From Acidobacteriota bacterium (GTDB taxonomy: Bacteria > Acidobacteriota > Terriglobia > Terriglobales > Acidobacteriaceae), in contig QIAN01000054.1 in assembly GCA_003225005.1 (NCBI GenBank), positions 1 through 63,209 of the forward strand: 63,209 nt of DNA. The letters run 5' to 3'. Positions 45,727-53,780 of this stretch are shown piece after piece. The position numbers were made by a program, and so were the translations under genes. Below the pieces are notes generated by a model that was not told the DNA's origin, did not search any database, and worked only from the letters and a program-made list of their open reading frames with translations. Each line of letters begins with the position of its first letter. The stretch's first letter is position 1.

Positions 45727-47763
45727 ATGCGTTCGTTTCTTTTTTGTCCGCTACTGCTGCTCTTAGCTACTGCCAGCTTGGCCCAATCCGCTCAAGGCAA
45801 CAAGCCGGCTCCCGGCTTCAGCATAGATACCATCGACAAGACGATCGATCCCTGTGGGGACTTTTACCAATACGCGTGCGGCAACTGGATCAAGAATTCT
45901 GAGATTCCGCCCGACCAGTCGCAGTGGGTGAGTTTCGTCGAATTGCATGAGCGCAATCTTGACATCGAGCACGGCATCCTGGAGAAGGCTGCCGCGGGAG
46001 GCGCGAGCCGCAATGCAATCGACCAGAAGGTTGGGGATCTGTATGGCTCATGCATGGACGAGAAATCGGTTGACGCTAAAGGAGTTGCGCCGATTAAGCC
46101 CGAACTGGACCGCATTGCTGCGGTCAGTGATAAGAGGGCGCTGATTGATGAGATTGCGCACGTACACCTGATTGGCCCCAGCCCTCTGTTCAATTTCTAC
46201 TCGCAGTCGGACCTGCACAATGCGGACCAAGTCATTGCCTACATCGACCAGGGCGGGCTCACGCTGCCCGACCGCGATTACTATATCAACGATGATGCCG
46301 ACAAAGTTGAGAAGCGCCAGATTCTGGTCGACTGCGCCACGCAGTTGTTTACCCTGACAGGCCAAAGTCCGCAGCAGGCGGCTAAGTCGGCGCAAACCGT
46401 CCTGGTGATTGAAACCTTGCTTGCGGCAGACTCAATGGACCGCACCAAGCGCCGTGATCCGAAGAACCGCGATCATAAGATGAGCCGCGACGAGGCGGCG
46501 GCGCTCGGTCCCAATTTTTATCTGAATCGCTACTTCACGGCGGTCGGCGCACCCAGGTTTACGCAACTCAATGTCACGAATCCTGATTTCTTCAAGCAAG
46601 TGGACGGCGTGCTGGAATCGGAGCCGCTGGATGCGTTGAAGACCTACGTAAGCTGGCATGTGCTGAATGCTGCCGCTCCGTGGCTTTCTCAGCCATTCGT
46701 GGATGCCAACTTCAAGCTTCAGCAGAAGCTCACGGGCCAAGAACAGATTCAGGCGCGTTGGAAGCGCTGCGTGAACCTTACCGACCGGGAGCTGGGCGAA
46801 GCGCTGGGACAAAGATATGTCGATGTGACCTTTGGTCCTGAAAGTAAGCAGCGCATGCTGAAAATGGTGGACACATTGGAGAAGTCTCTTGACCAAGACA
46901 TTCACGCCTTGTCTTGGATGAGCGACGAAACCAAGACGCAGGCCAAGGTGAAGCTGGAGGCGATTCGCAATAAAATCGGGTATCCCGAAGTGTGGCGTGA
47001 TTACAGTTCAGTCGTCATCAAGCCCGATGACCTGTTAGGAAATGTCGAACGAGCGAACGCATTCGAGGCCAAGCGTCAGATTGCAAAGATAGACAAGCCG
47101 CTCGACCGCAAGGAGTGGGGCATGACTCCTCCCACGGTGAACGCATACTACAGCTCGTCATTCAACGAGATTGTTTTTCCCGCAGGCATTCTGCAGCCGC
47201 CCTTCTTCGATAAAGCCATGGACGATGCCGTGAACTTTGGAGGCATTGGCCTGGTGATTGGCCACGAACTTACCCACGGCTTTGACGATCAGGGCAGGAA
47301 ATTCGATCCGCAAGGCAACCTGCACGATTGGTGGACCGAGCAGGACGGCAAGGAATTCGAAAAGCGAGCGAGCTGCATTGCCGATGAGTATTCAAACTTC
47401 GTTGCCGTGGATGACCTGAAATTAAATGGCAAACTCACGCTCGGCGAGAATACTGCCGACAACGGCGGAGCTCGCATCGCACTGGCGGCGCTTGAGCACA
47501 TGATTGCCGACGATAAGACTGGAAAAGAAGGCCAGAAGATTGATGGCTACACGCCTGAGCAGCGCTTCTTCCTGGGGTTCGGGCGAGTATGGTGCGAGAA
47601 GCGGCGTGCGGAGGTTGCGCGGTTGAGAGTGCTTACCGATCCGCACTCGCCGGGCAAGTATCGCGTGAACGGCGTGGTACAGAACATGCCTGAGTTTCAG
47701 AAGGCTTGGGGCTGCAAAGCAAGCCAACCCATGGTGGCAGAGAACGCCTGCCACGTTTGGTGA
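45727..47763 (+). CDS. M13-family zinc metallopeptidase (neprilysin-like)
   Basis: A 678-residue secreted endopeptidase. A signal peptide (MRSFLFCPLLLLLATASLAQ) precedes DPCGDFYQYACGNWIKNSEIPPDQ, the start of the M13 N-terminal domain. Zinc ligands are H513 and H517 in GHELTHGFDDQG and E574 in ENTADNGG. NAYYSSSFNEIVFPAGILQPPFFD and the final CHVW are also diagnostic. It cuts short peptides in the periplasm or outside. It is followed by a good terminator at 47810, so it is monocistronic. Confidence 0.95.
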   Translation: MRSFLFCPLLLLLATASLAQSAQGNKPAPGFSIDTIDKTIDPCGDFYQYACGNWIKNSEIPPDQSQWVSFVELHERNLDIEHGILEKAAAGGASRNAIDQKVGDLYGSCMDEKSVDAKGVAPIKPELDRIAAVSDKRALIDEIAHVHLIGPSPLFNFYSQSDLHNADQVIAYIDQGGLTLPDRDYYINDDADKVEKRQILVDCATQLFTLTGQSPQQAAKSAQTVLVIETLLAADSMDRTKRRDPKNRDHKMSRDEAAALGPNFYLNRYFTAVGAPRFTQLNVTNPDFFKQVDGVLESEPLDALKTYVSWHVLNAAAPWLSQPFVDANFKLQQKLTGQEQIQARWKRCVNLTDRELGEALGQRYVDVTFGPESKQRMLKMVDTLEKSLDQDIHALSWMSDETKTQAKVKLEAIRNKIGYPEVWRDYSSVVIKPDDLLGNVERANAFEAKRQIAKIDKPLDRKEWGMTPPTVNAYYSSSFNEIVFPAGILQPPFFDKAMDDAVNFGGIGLVIGHELTHGFDDQGRKFDPQGNLHDWWTEQDGKEFEKRASCIADEYSNFVAVDDLKLNGKLTLGENTADNGGARIALAALEHMIADDKTGKEGQKIDGYTPEQRFFLGFGRVWCEKRRAEVARLRVLTDPHSPGKYRVNGVVQNMPEFQKAWGCKASQPMVAENACHVW

Positions 47764-47809
47764 GGCTGAACGAGTCAGAAAAAAATCGTGTGGGTAGGTT
47801 AGATGGCGC

Positions 47810-47838
47810 AGCCAGGGATGTATTTCCCTGGCTTTTGT
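47810..47838 (+). terminator. Rho-independent terminator after the M13 peptidase gene
   Basis: AGCCAGGG (47810-47817) and CCCTGGCT (47826-47833) form an eight-base perfect stem with loop ATGTATTT, followed by TTTTGTGTT. It is 47 bp after the stop codon. Confidence 0.75.
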
Positions 47839-47876
47839 GTTCTCCGCATGGTGTCCCTCGGTTGGTAAGTCAAAAG

Positions 47877-47935
47877 TGACAAGTCTCTGACAAAGAGATG
47901 ACGACAAATTGACTCGCGCGTGACTGTTCAGTGAC
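47877..47935. promoter_or_regulatory. Six-unit 11-bp TGAC direct-repeat array
   Basis: TGAC occurs at 47877, 47888, 47899, 47910, 47921 and 47932, exactly 11 bp apart. It lies between the M13 terminator and the small secreted protein gene at 48033, about 100 bp upstream. The reverse strand, with GTCA every 11 bp, includes TTGTCAGAGACTTGTCAC. This resembles the E. coli PHO box layout (two GTCA half-sites 11 bp apart). It is most likely a binding array for a PhoB/OmpR-type response regulator. I do not see a convincing -10 between the array and 48033. Confidence 0.7.
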
Positions 47936-48032
47936 ACGGTCACGTGCCACCCGCCTTACGCTCATCCCATCGACCAAACAATTTCGATCAACTTGGACTT
48001 TCAGTTCAGGAAGAAGGTCAGGAGAAAAACAG

Positions 48033-48341
48033 ATGAAAAGACTCTCATGGTTCGCATCGGTGATCGCGCTCGCGCTCGGTATGGGAACGGCGTCAATGCT
48101 ACATGGCGACCGTCCTGTCACCGCAAAGGACAACGTTGCCCAGACGGCAAATGGCGCTTTTCGCGACGGATTGTACTTGGGACGACTTGCTGCCGAACGC
48201 GGCATCGCGCCGCGTGTCGCACGCGGCCGCTGGGCCACGGCAGAGGATCGAGCGTCTTTCACGGCTGGCTACGAACGAGGATACAAGGAACTGCTTGCCA
48301 GCCGCGCTATTTCCGACAAACCAGTGCGCCAAGCCGAGTAG
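48033..48341 (+). CDS. Small secreted protein
   Basis: A 102-residue protein starting at ATG 48033 with AGGAG eight bases upstream. The signal peptide is MKRLSWFASVIALALGMGTA. The mature part (about 75 residues) has FRDGLYLGRLAAERG, ARGRWATAEDRASFTAGYERGYKELLASRAI, two short Gly/Arg helical repeats of the type G.Y.GR / GYERGY. I do not recognise the family. It is the first gene after the TGAC array and so its likely target. The next gene (cupredoxin) begins about 84 bp later on the same strand. Confidence 0.75.
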   Translation: MKRLSWFASVIALALGMGTASMLHGDRPVTAKDNVAQTANGAFRDGLYLGRLAAERGIAPRVARGRWATAEDRASFTAGYERGYKELLASRAISDKPVRQAE

Positions 48342-48424
48342 TCCCCCCTGCGGCGCGACTTCGCTTCGAAGCAGATTTTGAGGGTATTGTTCTAACGCTT
48401 ATTACTTGCATTTCTGAACGTCAA

Positions 48425-49105
48425 GTGGTGAAGGCCGGGAGTCCCCCCTCGCCTCCAACCAGTTTCGGAGCCGCAGCAATAACAGGCGTGGTTAAGTTCA
48501 CGGGTGCTGTGCCGGCGGCCAGGCCGATCAGCATGTCAGCGGACCCGAGCTGTGCCAAGCAGCATCCGACGCCGTTTCTTGCCAAGGAAGTCGTTGTCGA
48601 TTCGAAGGGTGGACTACAGAATGTGATCGTTTTTGTCGCAGATGGACTGGGCGAGCGAACCTTCGATCCACCCACGGAGCCGGCGGTCATTGCTCAAAAA
48701 GGATGCCTGTATCAGCCGCATGTGCTTGCCGTGCGCGCGAATCAGCCCTTGGAAGTAGTGAACAATGATTCCACGGCCCACAACATCCATCCCACGCCGG
48801 CCAACAATCGGGAATGGAATAAGGCTGAACCCCCGGGGGCTAAAGTTGAGGAGGCTTTCGCTCGCGAAGAAATCGCAATTCCGGTGAAGTGCAACATTCA
48901 TCCCTGGATGCGGGGATATATCGCAGTCTTCAAGCACCCCTACTTCGTGGTGACGAAGGATGATGGCACCTTTGATCTGTCCAATCTGCCCCCCGGCACT
49001 TACACCATCAAAGCCTGGCACGAAAAACTGGGTACTGCGAGCCAGACCATCACGATTGGCGCAAACGAAAGCAAAGTCCTTAGCTTCGTCTTCAAAGGAA
49101 TGTAA
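48425..49105 (+). CDS. Cupredoxin-like protein with carboxypeptidase-regulatory-type end
   Basis: About 226 residues. Type 1 copper ligands are likely: His in NNDSTAHNIHPTP and Cys, His and Met in VKCNIHPWM. The domain then continues as a Ig-like CarboxypepD_reg fold (DDGTFDLSNLPPGTYTIKAWHEKLG). Relatives are called methylamine-utilisation or plastocyanin-like proteins. Start is uncertain: GTG 48425 or 48428 gives no signal peptide although such proteins are normally exported. The frame is open far upstream through sequence that reads as a dispersed repeat. The gene may have lost its signal sequence. It lies just before the broken pyrophosphatase. Confidence 0.6.
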   Translation: MVKAGSPPSPPTSFGAAAITGVVKFTGAVPAARPISMSADPSCAKQHPTPFLAKEVVVDSKGGLQNVIVFVADGLGERTFDPPTEPAVIAQKGCLYQPHVLAVRANQPLEVVNNDSTAHNIHPTPANNREWNKAEPPGAKVEEAFAREEIAIPVKCNIHPWMRGYIAVFKHPYFVVTKDDGTFDLSNLPPGTYTIKAWHEKLGTASQTITIGANESKVLSFVFKGM

Positions 49106-49111
49106 TCGGAC

Positions 49112-49667
49112 TCAATTCTTCCCCGGCCCTTTGAAGCCCTTGCGGCGGTGTTCGCTGTAGCGGTGCAATGCATCGAGGATAATGGGATACGCTTCGCCCG
49201 CGGGGCGTATCTCATCCACCTCGACGGCCTTGCCTTCGAGCAGCTTGTAGTCCTAGAAAAACCGTCGCAGCATAATCAGGCGGTGCGGCGGCATTTCCGT
49301 GGCCTCGTGGTAGGAGTTAAACTCGGGATCCTCGGTGGCGATGGCAATGATTTTGTGGTCCGGCTTGCCGGCGTCGATCATCGTCATCAGCCCGATGGCT
49401 CGCCCATGAATGATGGTGAGCGGCACCACGCTTTCCTGGCAGAGCACGAGGACATCGAGCGGATCATCATCTTCTGCCAGCGTTTGCGGGATGAAACCGT
49501 AGTTGGCGGGATAATAAACCGCAGAATAGAGGACGCGATCCAGCTTAATGAGTCCGCTCGTTTTGTCCAGTTCGTGCTTGACGCTCGAACCGAGGGATCT
49601 CGACGACGCAGCCGAATTCCTGTGGAAGCTAGTCGCCGGGAGTCACGTCGTGCCAAGGATGAATCAT
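49112..49667 (-). pseudogene. ppa: Inorganic pyrophosphatase pseudogene
   Basis: The minus strand reads [29 protein letters not shown], then after a frameshift [91 protein letters not shown]-stop-DYKLLEGKAVEVDEI and ends at TGA 49112. This is a family I soluble pyrophosphatase, about 185 codons. Defects: TAG at 49629-49631, a two-base loss near 49585, and TAG at 49253-49255 where the family has Gln. The active-site acids (EDDDPLD) remain. A functional copy or a membrane pyrophosphatase must exist elsewhere if the sequence is right. Confidence 0.85.
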
Positions 49668-49849
49668 CAGATTGATTTCGAACCGATCTTAATTTTAGCG
49701 GAGAAACGCTTCGATTCCCCGGGCTGGGCTCCTCGGTCGACTCAAGAGTCGACGGATTGACAGGCGGTGAGCGGACCGTCAGGAACCTTGATTCCGGAGT
49801 CGGCGGCGCGTAGTCTTAGTGAATCGCAGATTGCTGCGGTGATGTGCCT

Positions 49850-50341
49850 ATGGCAAGCCAGGGGAAGACATATCTAAAATTCGGGGCAGCGACTGTGGTC
49901 ATCCTGCTAATGCTGGGATACCTGGCCTATACCGGAGTGCAAGACAGCAAGAGTTACTACGTCACTATCAAAGAATTGCGCACGTTGGGCGACCAGGCTT
50001 ATGGCAGGCGACTCCGCGTGGCAGGAAATGTACAGTCCGGGTCAATTAAACGCGCCGGAACTCACGTGCAGTTTGTGCTTGTAGAGCAGGATCAGACTCT
50101 CTCCGTGGACTACAACGGTACAGAGGCTCCGCCCGATACCTTTAAAGATGAATCCCAGGCGCTGGCCGATGGCAGCTTCGGCCGCGACGGCGTCTTTCAT
50201 GCGAAACAATTGCAAGCCAAGTGTGCGTCTAAATACGCGCCGCAGCAGGGAATTCCCGCCAACGGCATCCAGCCAGGCCAGCCGTCCAAAAGCATAACGC
50301 AGGTGCAACCACCGGCGGCGCGCGCTGCTGTGGCTAACTGA
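49850..50341 (+). CDS. ccmE: Heme chaperone CcmE, CxxxY type
   Basis: About 163 residues. One N-terminal membrane anchor (GAATVVILLMLGYLAYTG) is followed by the CcmE OB-fold: YYVTIKELRTLGDQAYGRRLRVAGNVQSGSI, FVLVEQDQTLSVDYNGTEAPPDTF and GVFHAKQLQAKCASKYAP. Instead of the usual heme-binding His in LAKHDENY, a Cys (C125) with Tyr at 129 is present, the CxxxY variant known from Desulfovibrio and archaea. It receives heme for cytochrome c. A His/Gln/Pro tail follows. ATG 49850 is used; a GTG lies six bases upstream. It opens the ccm run. Confidence 0.88.
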   Translation: MASQGKTYLKFGAATVVILLMLGYLAYTGVQDSKSYYVTIKELRTLGDQAYGRRLRVAGNVQSGSIKRAGTHVQFVLVEQDQTLSVDYNGTEAPPDTFKDESQALADGSFGRDGVFHAKQLQAKCASKYAPQQGIPANGIQPGQPSKSITQVQPPAARAAVAN

Positions 50342-50448
50342 GTTTTTCTTCTCGTTATCCTCAGCGACGCTAAGGACCTGTGCACTGAAGCTCTGACCTC
50401 CAGTACACTCTTGGACGGAACGAGATCGCTCGTTTTCATCTGACAACT

Positions 50449-51117
50449 GTGACCGACGCCCCTCCGATCATCACCGCCACCAACGTCATCAAGCAGTTCG
50501 GGCGCTTTGCCGCCTTACGCGGCGTGAGCACTGAGTTTGGTGCGGGCAAGTTCTACGCCATCCTCGGGGACAACGGAGCAGGAAAGACAACCCTGCTGCG
50601 CATTATCGCCGGCCTGGCTCGGCCCACGGGCGGCTGCGTTTCCGTTCTCGGTATGAGTCCACGAGATGCATGCCGTGAAATTGGATACATGGCACATGCG
50701 TCGTTGCTCTACGACGAAATGAGCGGCATGGAAAACCTTCGCTACTTTGCCCGCCTCTACGGGATTGACGATGACAAGCATGGTGACCAGGCGATTCGTA
50801 TGGTCGCGCTCGACCCCACGCTAAGTCGTCCCGTAGGACAGTACTCGCAAGGTATGCGGCAGCGCATGTCGCTGGCGCGAGCCATTCTGCATGATCCGAA
50901 AATATTGCTCTTGGATGAGCCCTTTTCGAACGTGGACGCCCAGTCCGCGCGCGAAATGGTTACATTATTGACGCGCATGCGCGATGCTGGAAAGACGATT
51001 CTGCTGGTCACACATCAGGCTTCACTGCTGGAAGGCGCAGCCAACAAATTCGTGCGGATGGGCGCCGGACAGGTCGTCGAATGCACAAACAGTCTTTCGG
51101 CGGCGGGGACGCTATGA
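50449..51117 (+). CDS. ccmA: ABC transporter ATPase CcmA
   Basis: A 222-residue ATP-binding subunit of the CcmABCD complex, which strips holo-CcmE of heme for cytochrome c maturation. Walker A is GDNGAGKTTLL, the signature is YSQGMRQRMSLARAI, Walker B is ILLLDEPFSNVDA and the switch His is in LVTHQ. Start is a GTG at 50449, 107 bp after ccmE. It overlaps ccmB (ATGA). Identity as CcmA rather than a generic ABC ATPase rests on the operon context. Confidence 0.9.
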   Translation: MTDAPPIITATNVIKQFGRFAALRGVSTEFGAGKFYAILGDNGAGKTTLLRIIAGLARPTGGCVSVLGMSPRDACREIGYMAHASLLYDEMSGMENLRYFARLYGIDDDKHGDQAIRMVALDPTLSRPVGQYSQGMRQRMSLARAILHDPKILLLDEPFSNVDAQSAREMVTLLTRMRDAGKTILLVTHQASLLEGAANKFVRMGAGQVVECTNSLSAAGTL

Positions 51118-51806
51118 GTTTGCTGTCGTCGACAACGCGGGGGACGATAACGCGGGCGACGTTGACTAAGGACATCCGGCTGGAGTGGCGCTCCAAAGAC
51201 GCACTCAACTCCATGTTGTTTTTCTCTTTGCTGGTGGTGGTGATCTTTAGTCTTTCTTTCGATCCGCTGGCGGAAGAGTCGCGTCGCATTGCCGGCGGTT
51301 TGGTGTGGGTGGCATTTTTGTTCGCGGCGGTGGTCGCTCTGAACCAGACTTGGGCGCGCGAACTGCGCAATCAAGTGCTCGACGCGTACCGAGTCTCTCC
51401 AGCACCGCCCAATGCGTTATTCATGGCAAAGGCGCTGGGCAACTTTTTTATCGTCAGCCTGCTCGAAGCCCTGATGACTCCTTTGTTTATCATTTTTTAC
51501 AATCTGCGCGCGCTTGGCCCGGCCTGGCAACTGATTCCCATTGGGCTTCTGGGGACGTGGGCGCTGGTCGTGAATGGGACATTCTTCGCGGCGATCTCGC
51601 TGCGCACCCGCAGCCGGGAATTGATGTTGCCGTTGCTGTTGTTTCCTATTTCAATTCCGGCTGTGCTCGGAATGGTTGCGGGTACCACCGCGATTCTCAC
51701 TGGCGAAAATTCCGCGCACTTCTGGATCGTATTGCTTCTCACCTACGATGTGGTGTTTACTACTGCCTGTCTGGCATTGTTTGAAAAGGTGTTAGAGGCG
51801 GAATGA
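51114..51806 (+). CDS. ccmB: Heme exporter membrane protein CcmB
   Basis: About 230 residues with six hydrophobic segments. The start is the ATG at 51114, overlapping the ccmA stop; an upstream in-frame start at 51081 is not needed. The N-terminal LTKDIRLEWRSKDALNSMLFFSLLVVVIFSLSF and AFLFAAVVALNQTWARE are CcmB hallmarks, as are NALFMAKALGNFFIVSLLEALMTPLFIIFYN and LLLFPISIPAVLGMVAGT. It pairs with CcmA and CcmC in the inner membrane and overlaps ccmC by four bases. Confidence 0.92.
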   Translation: MSLLSSTTRGTITRATLTKDIRLEWRSKDALNSMLFFSLLVVVIFSLSFDPLAEESRRIAGGLVWVAFLFAAVVALNQTWARELRNQVLDAYRVSPAPPNALFMAKALGNFFIVSLLEALMTPLFIIFYNLRALGPAWQLIPIGLLGTWALVVNGTFFAAISLRTRSRELMLPLLLFPISIPAVLGMVAGTTAILTGENSAHFWIVLLLTYDVVFTTACLALFEKVLEAE

Positions 51807-52540
51807 AGCGTCTGTTTCCCATCCTAGCGGTGCTCACGGCGCTGATGCTGGGCTATGCTGTTTATCAAGCGCTGGTGGTTGCGCCGACTGAGCGCACCAT
51901 GGGCGACGTGCAACGGATCTTCTATTACCACGTTCCGTCAGCATGGACGGCGTTTCTGCTTTTCTTTGTCAACCTGGTTGCCTCCGTCGCGTATCTCGTG
52001 AAGCGCAATCCGAAGGTAGACGCTTTGGCCATGGTCTCGGCGGAAGTGGGCGTGGTCTTCTGCACGGTTGTGCTCGTCACCGGGCCGATCTGGGCGCGGC
52101 CGGTGTGGGGCATCTGGTGGACCTGGGACGTTCGCCTGACCTCGACGCTGGTATTGTGGCTGATTTACGTCAGCTATCTGCTTTTGCGGCGCTTCTCCGA
52201 CAGCGCCCAAGCCCCCGCGCTCGCGGCCGCGCTCGCTATCTTTGGCGCTCTCGATATCCCCCTAGTCTATTTTTCCATCTGGTTCTTCCGTACGCAGCAT
52301 CCACAGCCAGTAATCGGTGGCGGCGGCTCCATCGATCCGCGCATGTGGCGCGTGCTGCTGATCAACTGGATGGCATTTCTGTGTTTTGCGCTTCTTATGT
52401 GTTGGTCGCGCTATCGACTCGAGACTATGCGCCGGGAAGTGGAGGAAGCTCAGGCGCTGGAATCTTTACTGGGTGATGACAGAGGACCTTCCGCTGAGAT
52501 TAGGAACCCGAAAGTCGCGCTAAATCGGAGCGGACAATGA
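51803..52540 (+). CDS. ccmC: Heme-handling protein CcmC
   Basis: A 245-residue inner-membrane protein with six transmembrane segments. The tryptophan-rich periplasmic motif is WGIWWTWDVRLTS, which binds heme, and a His lies in VQRIFYYHVPSAW. LVYFSIWFFRTQHPQPVI is also typical. It loads heme onto CcmE. The gene overlaps ccmB at its start and the small ccmD-like gene at its end. A short charged C-terminal tail is present. ccmF, ccmG and ccmH are not in the window. Confidence 0.93.
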   Translation: MKRLFPILAVLTALMLGYAVYQALVVAPTERTMGDVQRIFYYHVPSAWTAFLLFFVNLVASVAYLVKRNPKVDALAMVSAEVGVVFCTVVLVTGPIWARPVWGIWWTWDVRLTSTLVLWLIYVSYLLLRRFSDSAQAPALAAALAIFGALDIPLVYFSIWFFRTQHPQPVIGGGGSIDPRMWRVLLINWMAFLCFALLMCWSRYRLETMRREVEEAQALESLLGDDRGPSAEIRNPKVALNRSGQ

Positions 52541-52665
52541 ACTCCATCAAGTTTCTTTACTCCGCTTATGCGGCCACCTGGACCATTCACCTGCTTTATA
52601 TTGGAAGTTTGGTGCGACGCTATCGCCGGTTGAAACAGGAACTCAGTGAGCTGAAGCAGAAGTAA
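52537..52665 (+). CDS. ccmD: CcmD-like small membrane protein
   Basis: A 42-residue protein with one membrane segment: NSIKFLYSAYAATWTIHLLY, followed by IGSLVRRYRRLKQELSELKQK. Its ATG overlaps the ccmC stop (ATGA). The layout (membrane helix with Trp, then a basic RYRRLKQEL helix) is that of CcmD-family proteins, which hold CcmE in the CcmABC complex. It ends the ccm run; 45 bp later the convergent PilZ gene ends. Confidence 0.8.
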   Translation: MNSIKFLYSAYAATWTIHLLYIGSLVRRYRRLKQELSELKQK

Positions 52666-52710
52666 GAACGAAACGTTCGGGACAAATTTACTGCTCAGGC
52701 GAGGCCGAAT

Positions 52711-53106
52711 TTACGATGCTTTCCAATCCGTTTGCAGGACGCTGAGGAAGTCTGGGCCGCCTCCGGAGCGCAGGAATTCGTAATTCTCGATCATGGCGGC
52801 TGTACCAACTCGCAACGACGGCGAGGGTGACTCGACGCGAATAACGCGAGCGGTGAAGCGCACCCGGACGGCGTCCGTGAGAGTTATGTGGGGAGGAAAA
52901 GTCAGCGTCACTTCGACCGGAGACCCCGTTGCAACCGCCCGGTCGAGATAAAAAAATACACCGCGCGCGCTGACGTTCTGAGTTTCCGTTTGAAATTCGT
53001 CGGCGCCCTCAAGCCGGATCAATGCGGGAAGACGCATGTCAAAGCGCCGCATCATCCGCCGTTCCTGAGAGCTCTCCTGCATTCTTAACGCGCTTTCCGA
53101 GATCAT
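52711..53106 (-). CDS. PilZ-domain protein
   Basis: A 131-residue protein with a single PilZ domain: RRFDMRLPALIRLEG, then TQNVSARGVFFYLDRAVATGSPVEVTLTF, and a final strand region RFTARVIRVE. The RRF.R and N(V)SARG motifs are the c-di-GMP binding pattern, here with RMMRRFDMR at the N-terminal side and NVSARGVFF in place of D/NxSxxG. c-di-GMP binding is plausible but reduced motif quality makes it uncertain. It is monocistronic, convergent to the ccm run. A second PilZ gene lies at 59910. Confidence 0.82.
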   Translation of the reverse strand: MISESALRMQESSQERRMMRRFDMRLPALIRLEGADEFQTETQNVSARGVFFYLDRAVATGSPVEVTLTFPPHITLTDAVRVRFTARVIRVESPSPSLRVGTAAMIENYEFLRSGGGPDFLSVLQTDWKAS

Positions 53107-53780
53107 TAATTCTTCCAGACGAATTCGAATTACCAGGGAATTCAGCGGCGAGCCGCGCGTTTGAAGTCTCCATGCGTCCCAGCCGGCGGCCGTCCTAAGC
53201 TCAATCTATAGATTTATCGGCGCTTTGCAAGAGCAAAAGTGCCGATTGGAACTGAATCGGTAAATGCTTTAGCACGCCGCCCCATTCCCATGAAGGCGGA
53301 CGTGCGACCAAGAGAGGCATTCCTCCACGCTAGGACTCAAAACTTGAAGCAATCCGGAGGCCATCTCGAATGGGACGATGGGATTGCTTTTCCGCCGGAA
53401 ATGAAACGCTTCGAGATGCTTCGAAGATTTTGCCATCGTTCTCACGCAACACTTTGCAGAGCCTGTGTAGCAATAACTGAGGCTTGAAATTTTCTTCATC
53501 CCACTTTTGTGCCAGTGGGCGGCCATCTCTCCTCGGCCTGCAGTGCATCTGACGAGGCTTGGAACTCTGAGTAAACCGTGGGTGAGATGCACCTGGGCGA
53601 ATTGCTGGCGTGGTGCGTTGCTTGACATGCTATCCGTCAGATGATTAAGTAGTTATTTATTTTTTTCCGCCAGTTCCAGGGAACAAGGTAAGCGGCAGGC
53701 GGCTTCGCCAGCGTCTGGGCCGAACTGATTTGTGTGCCGCTTCTACTCTCTCCACTGATCTGATCGATTCGGAGGAATGC
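53107..53780. other. Long spacer with hairpin, palindromes and a promoter
   Basis: Short frames on both strands at 53239-53628 show no motif and probably do not code. A 13-base imperfect stem is at 53216-53246 (ATCGGCGCTTTGC / GCAAAAGTGCCGAT with one bulge and loop AAGA). AATCTATAGATT is a 12-bp palindrome at 53203-53214. GTGCATCT and AGATGCAC (53543 and 53585) form another inverted pair. A promoter for the downstream gene lies at 53622-53650: TTGACA, 17 bp, TTAAGT. Confidence 0.5.

Noticed and set aside
47877..47935. Replication iterons as an explanation of the TGAC array
   Set aside because: Iterons are usually 17-22 bp and lie near a rep gene; the 11-bp period and neighbouring secreted-protein gene fit an operator better.
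53239..53628. Two overlapping short frames (82 and 119 codons) in the long spacer
   Set aside because: No motif, signal or Shine-Dalgarno; composition is like the surrounding spacer.
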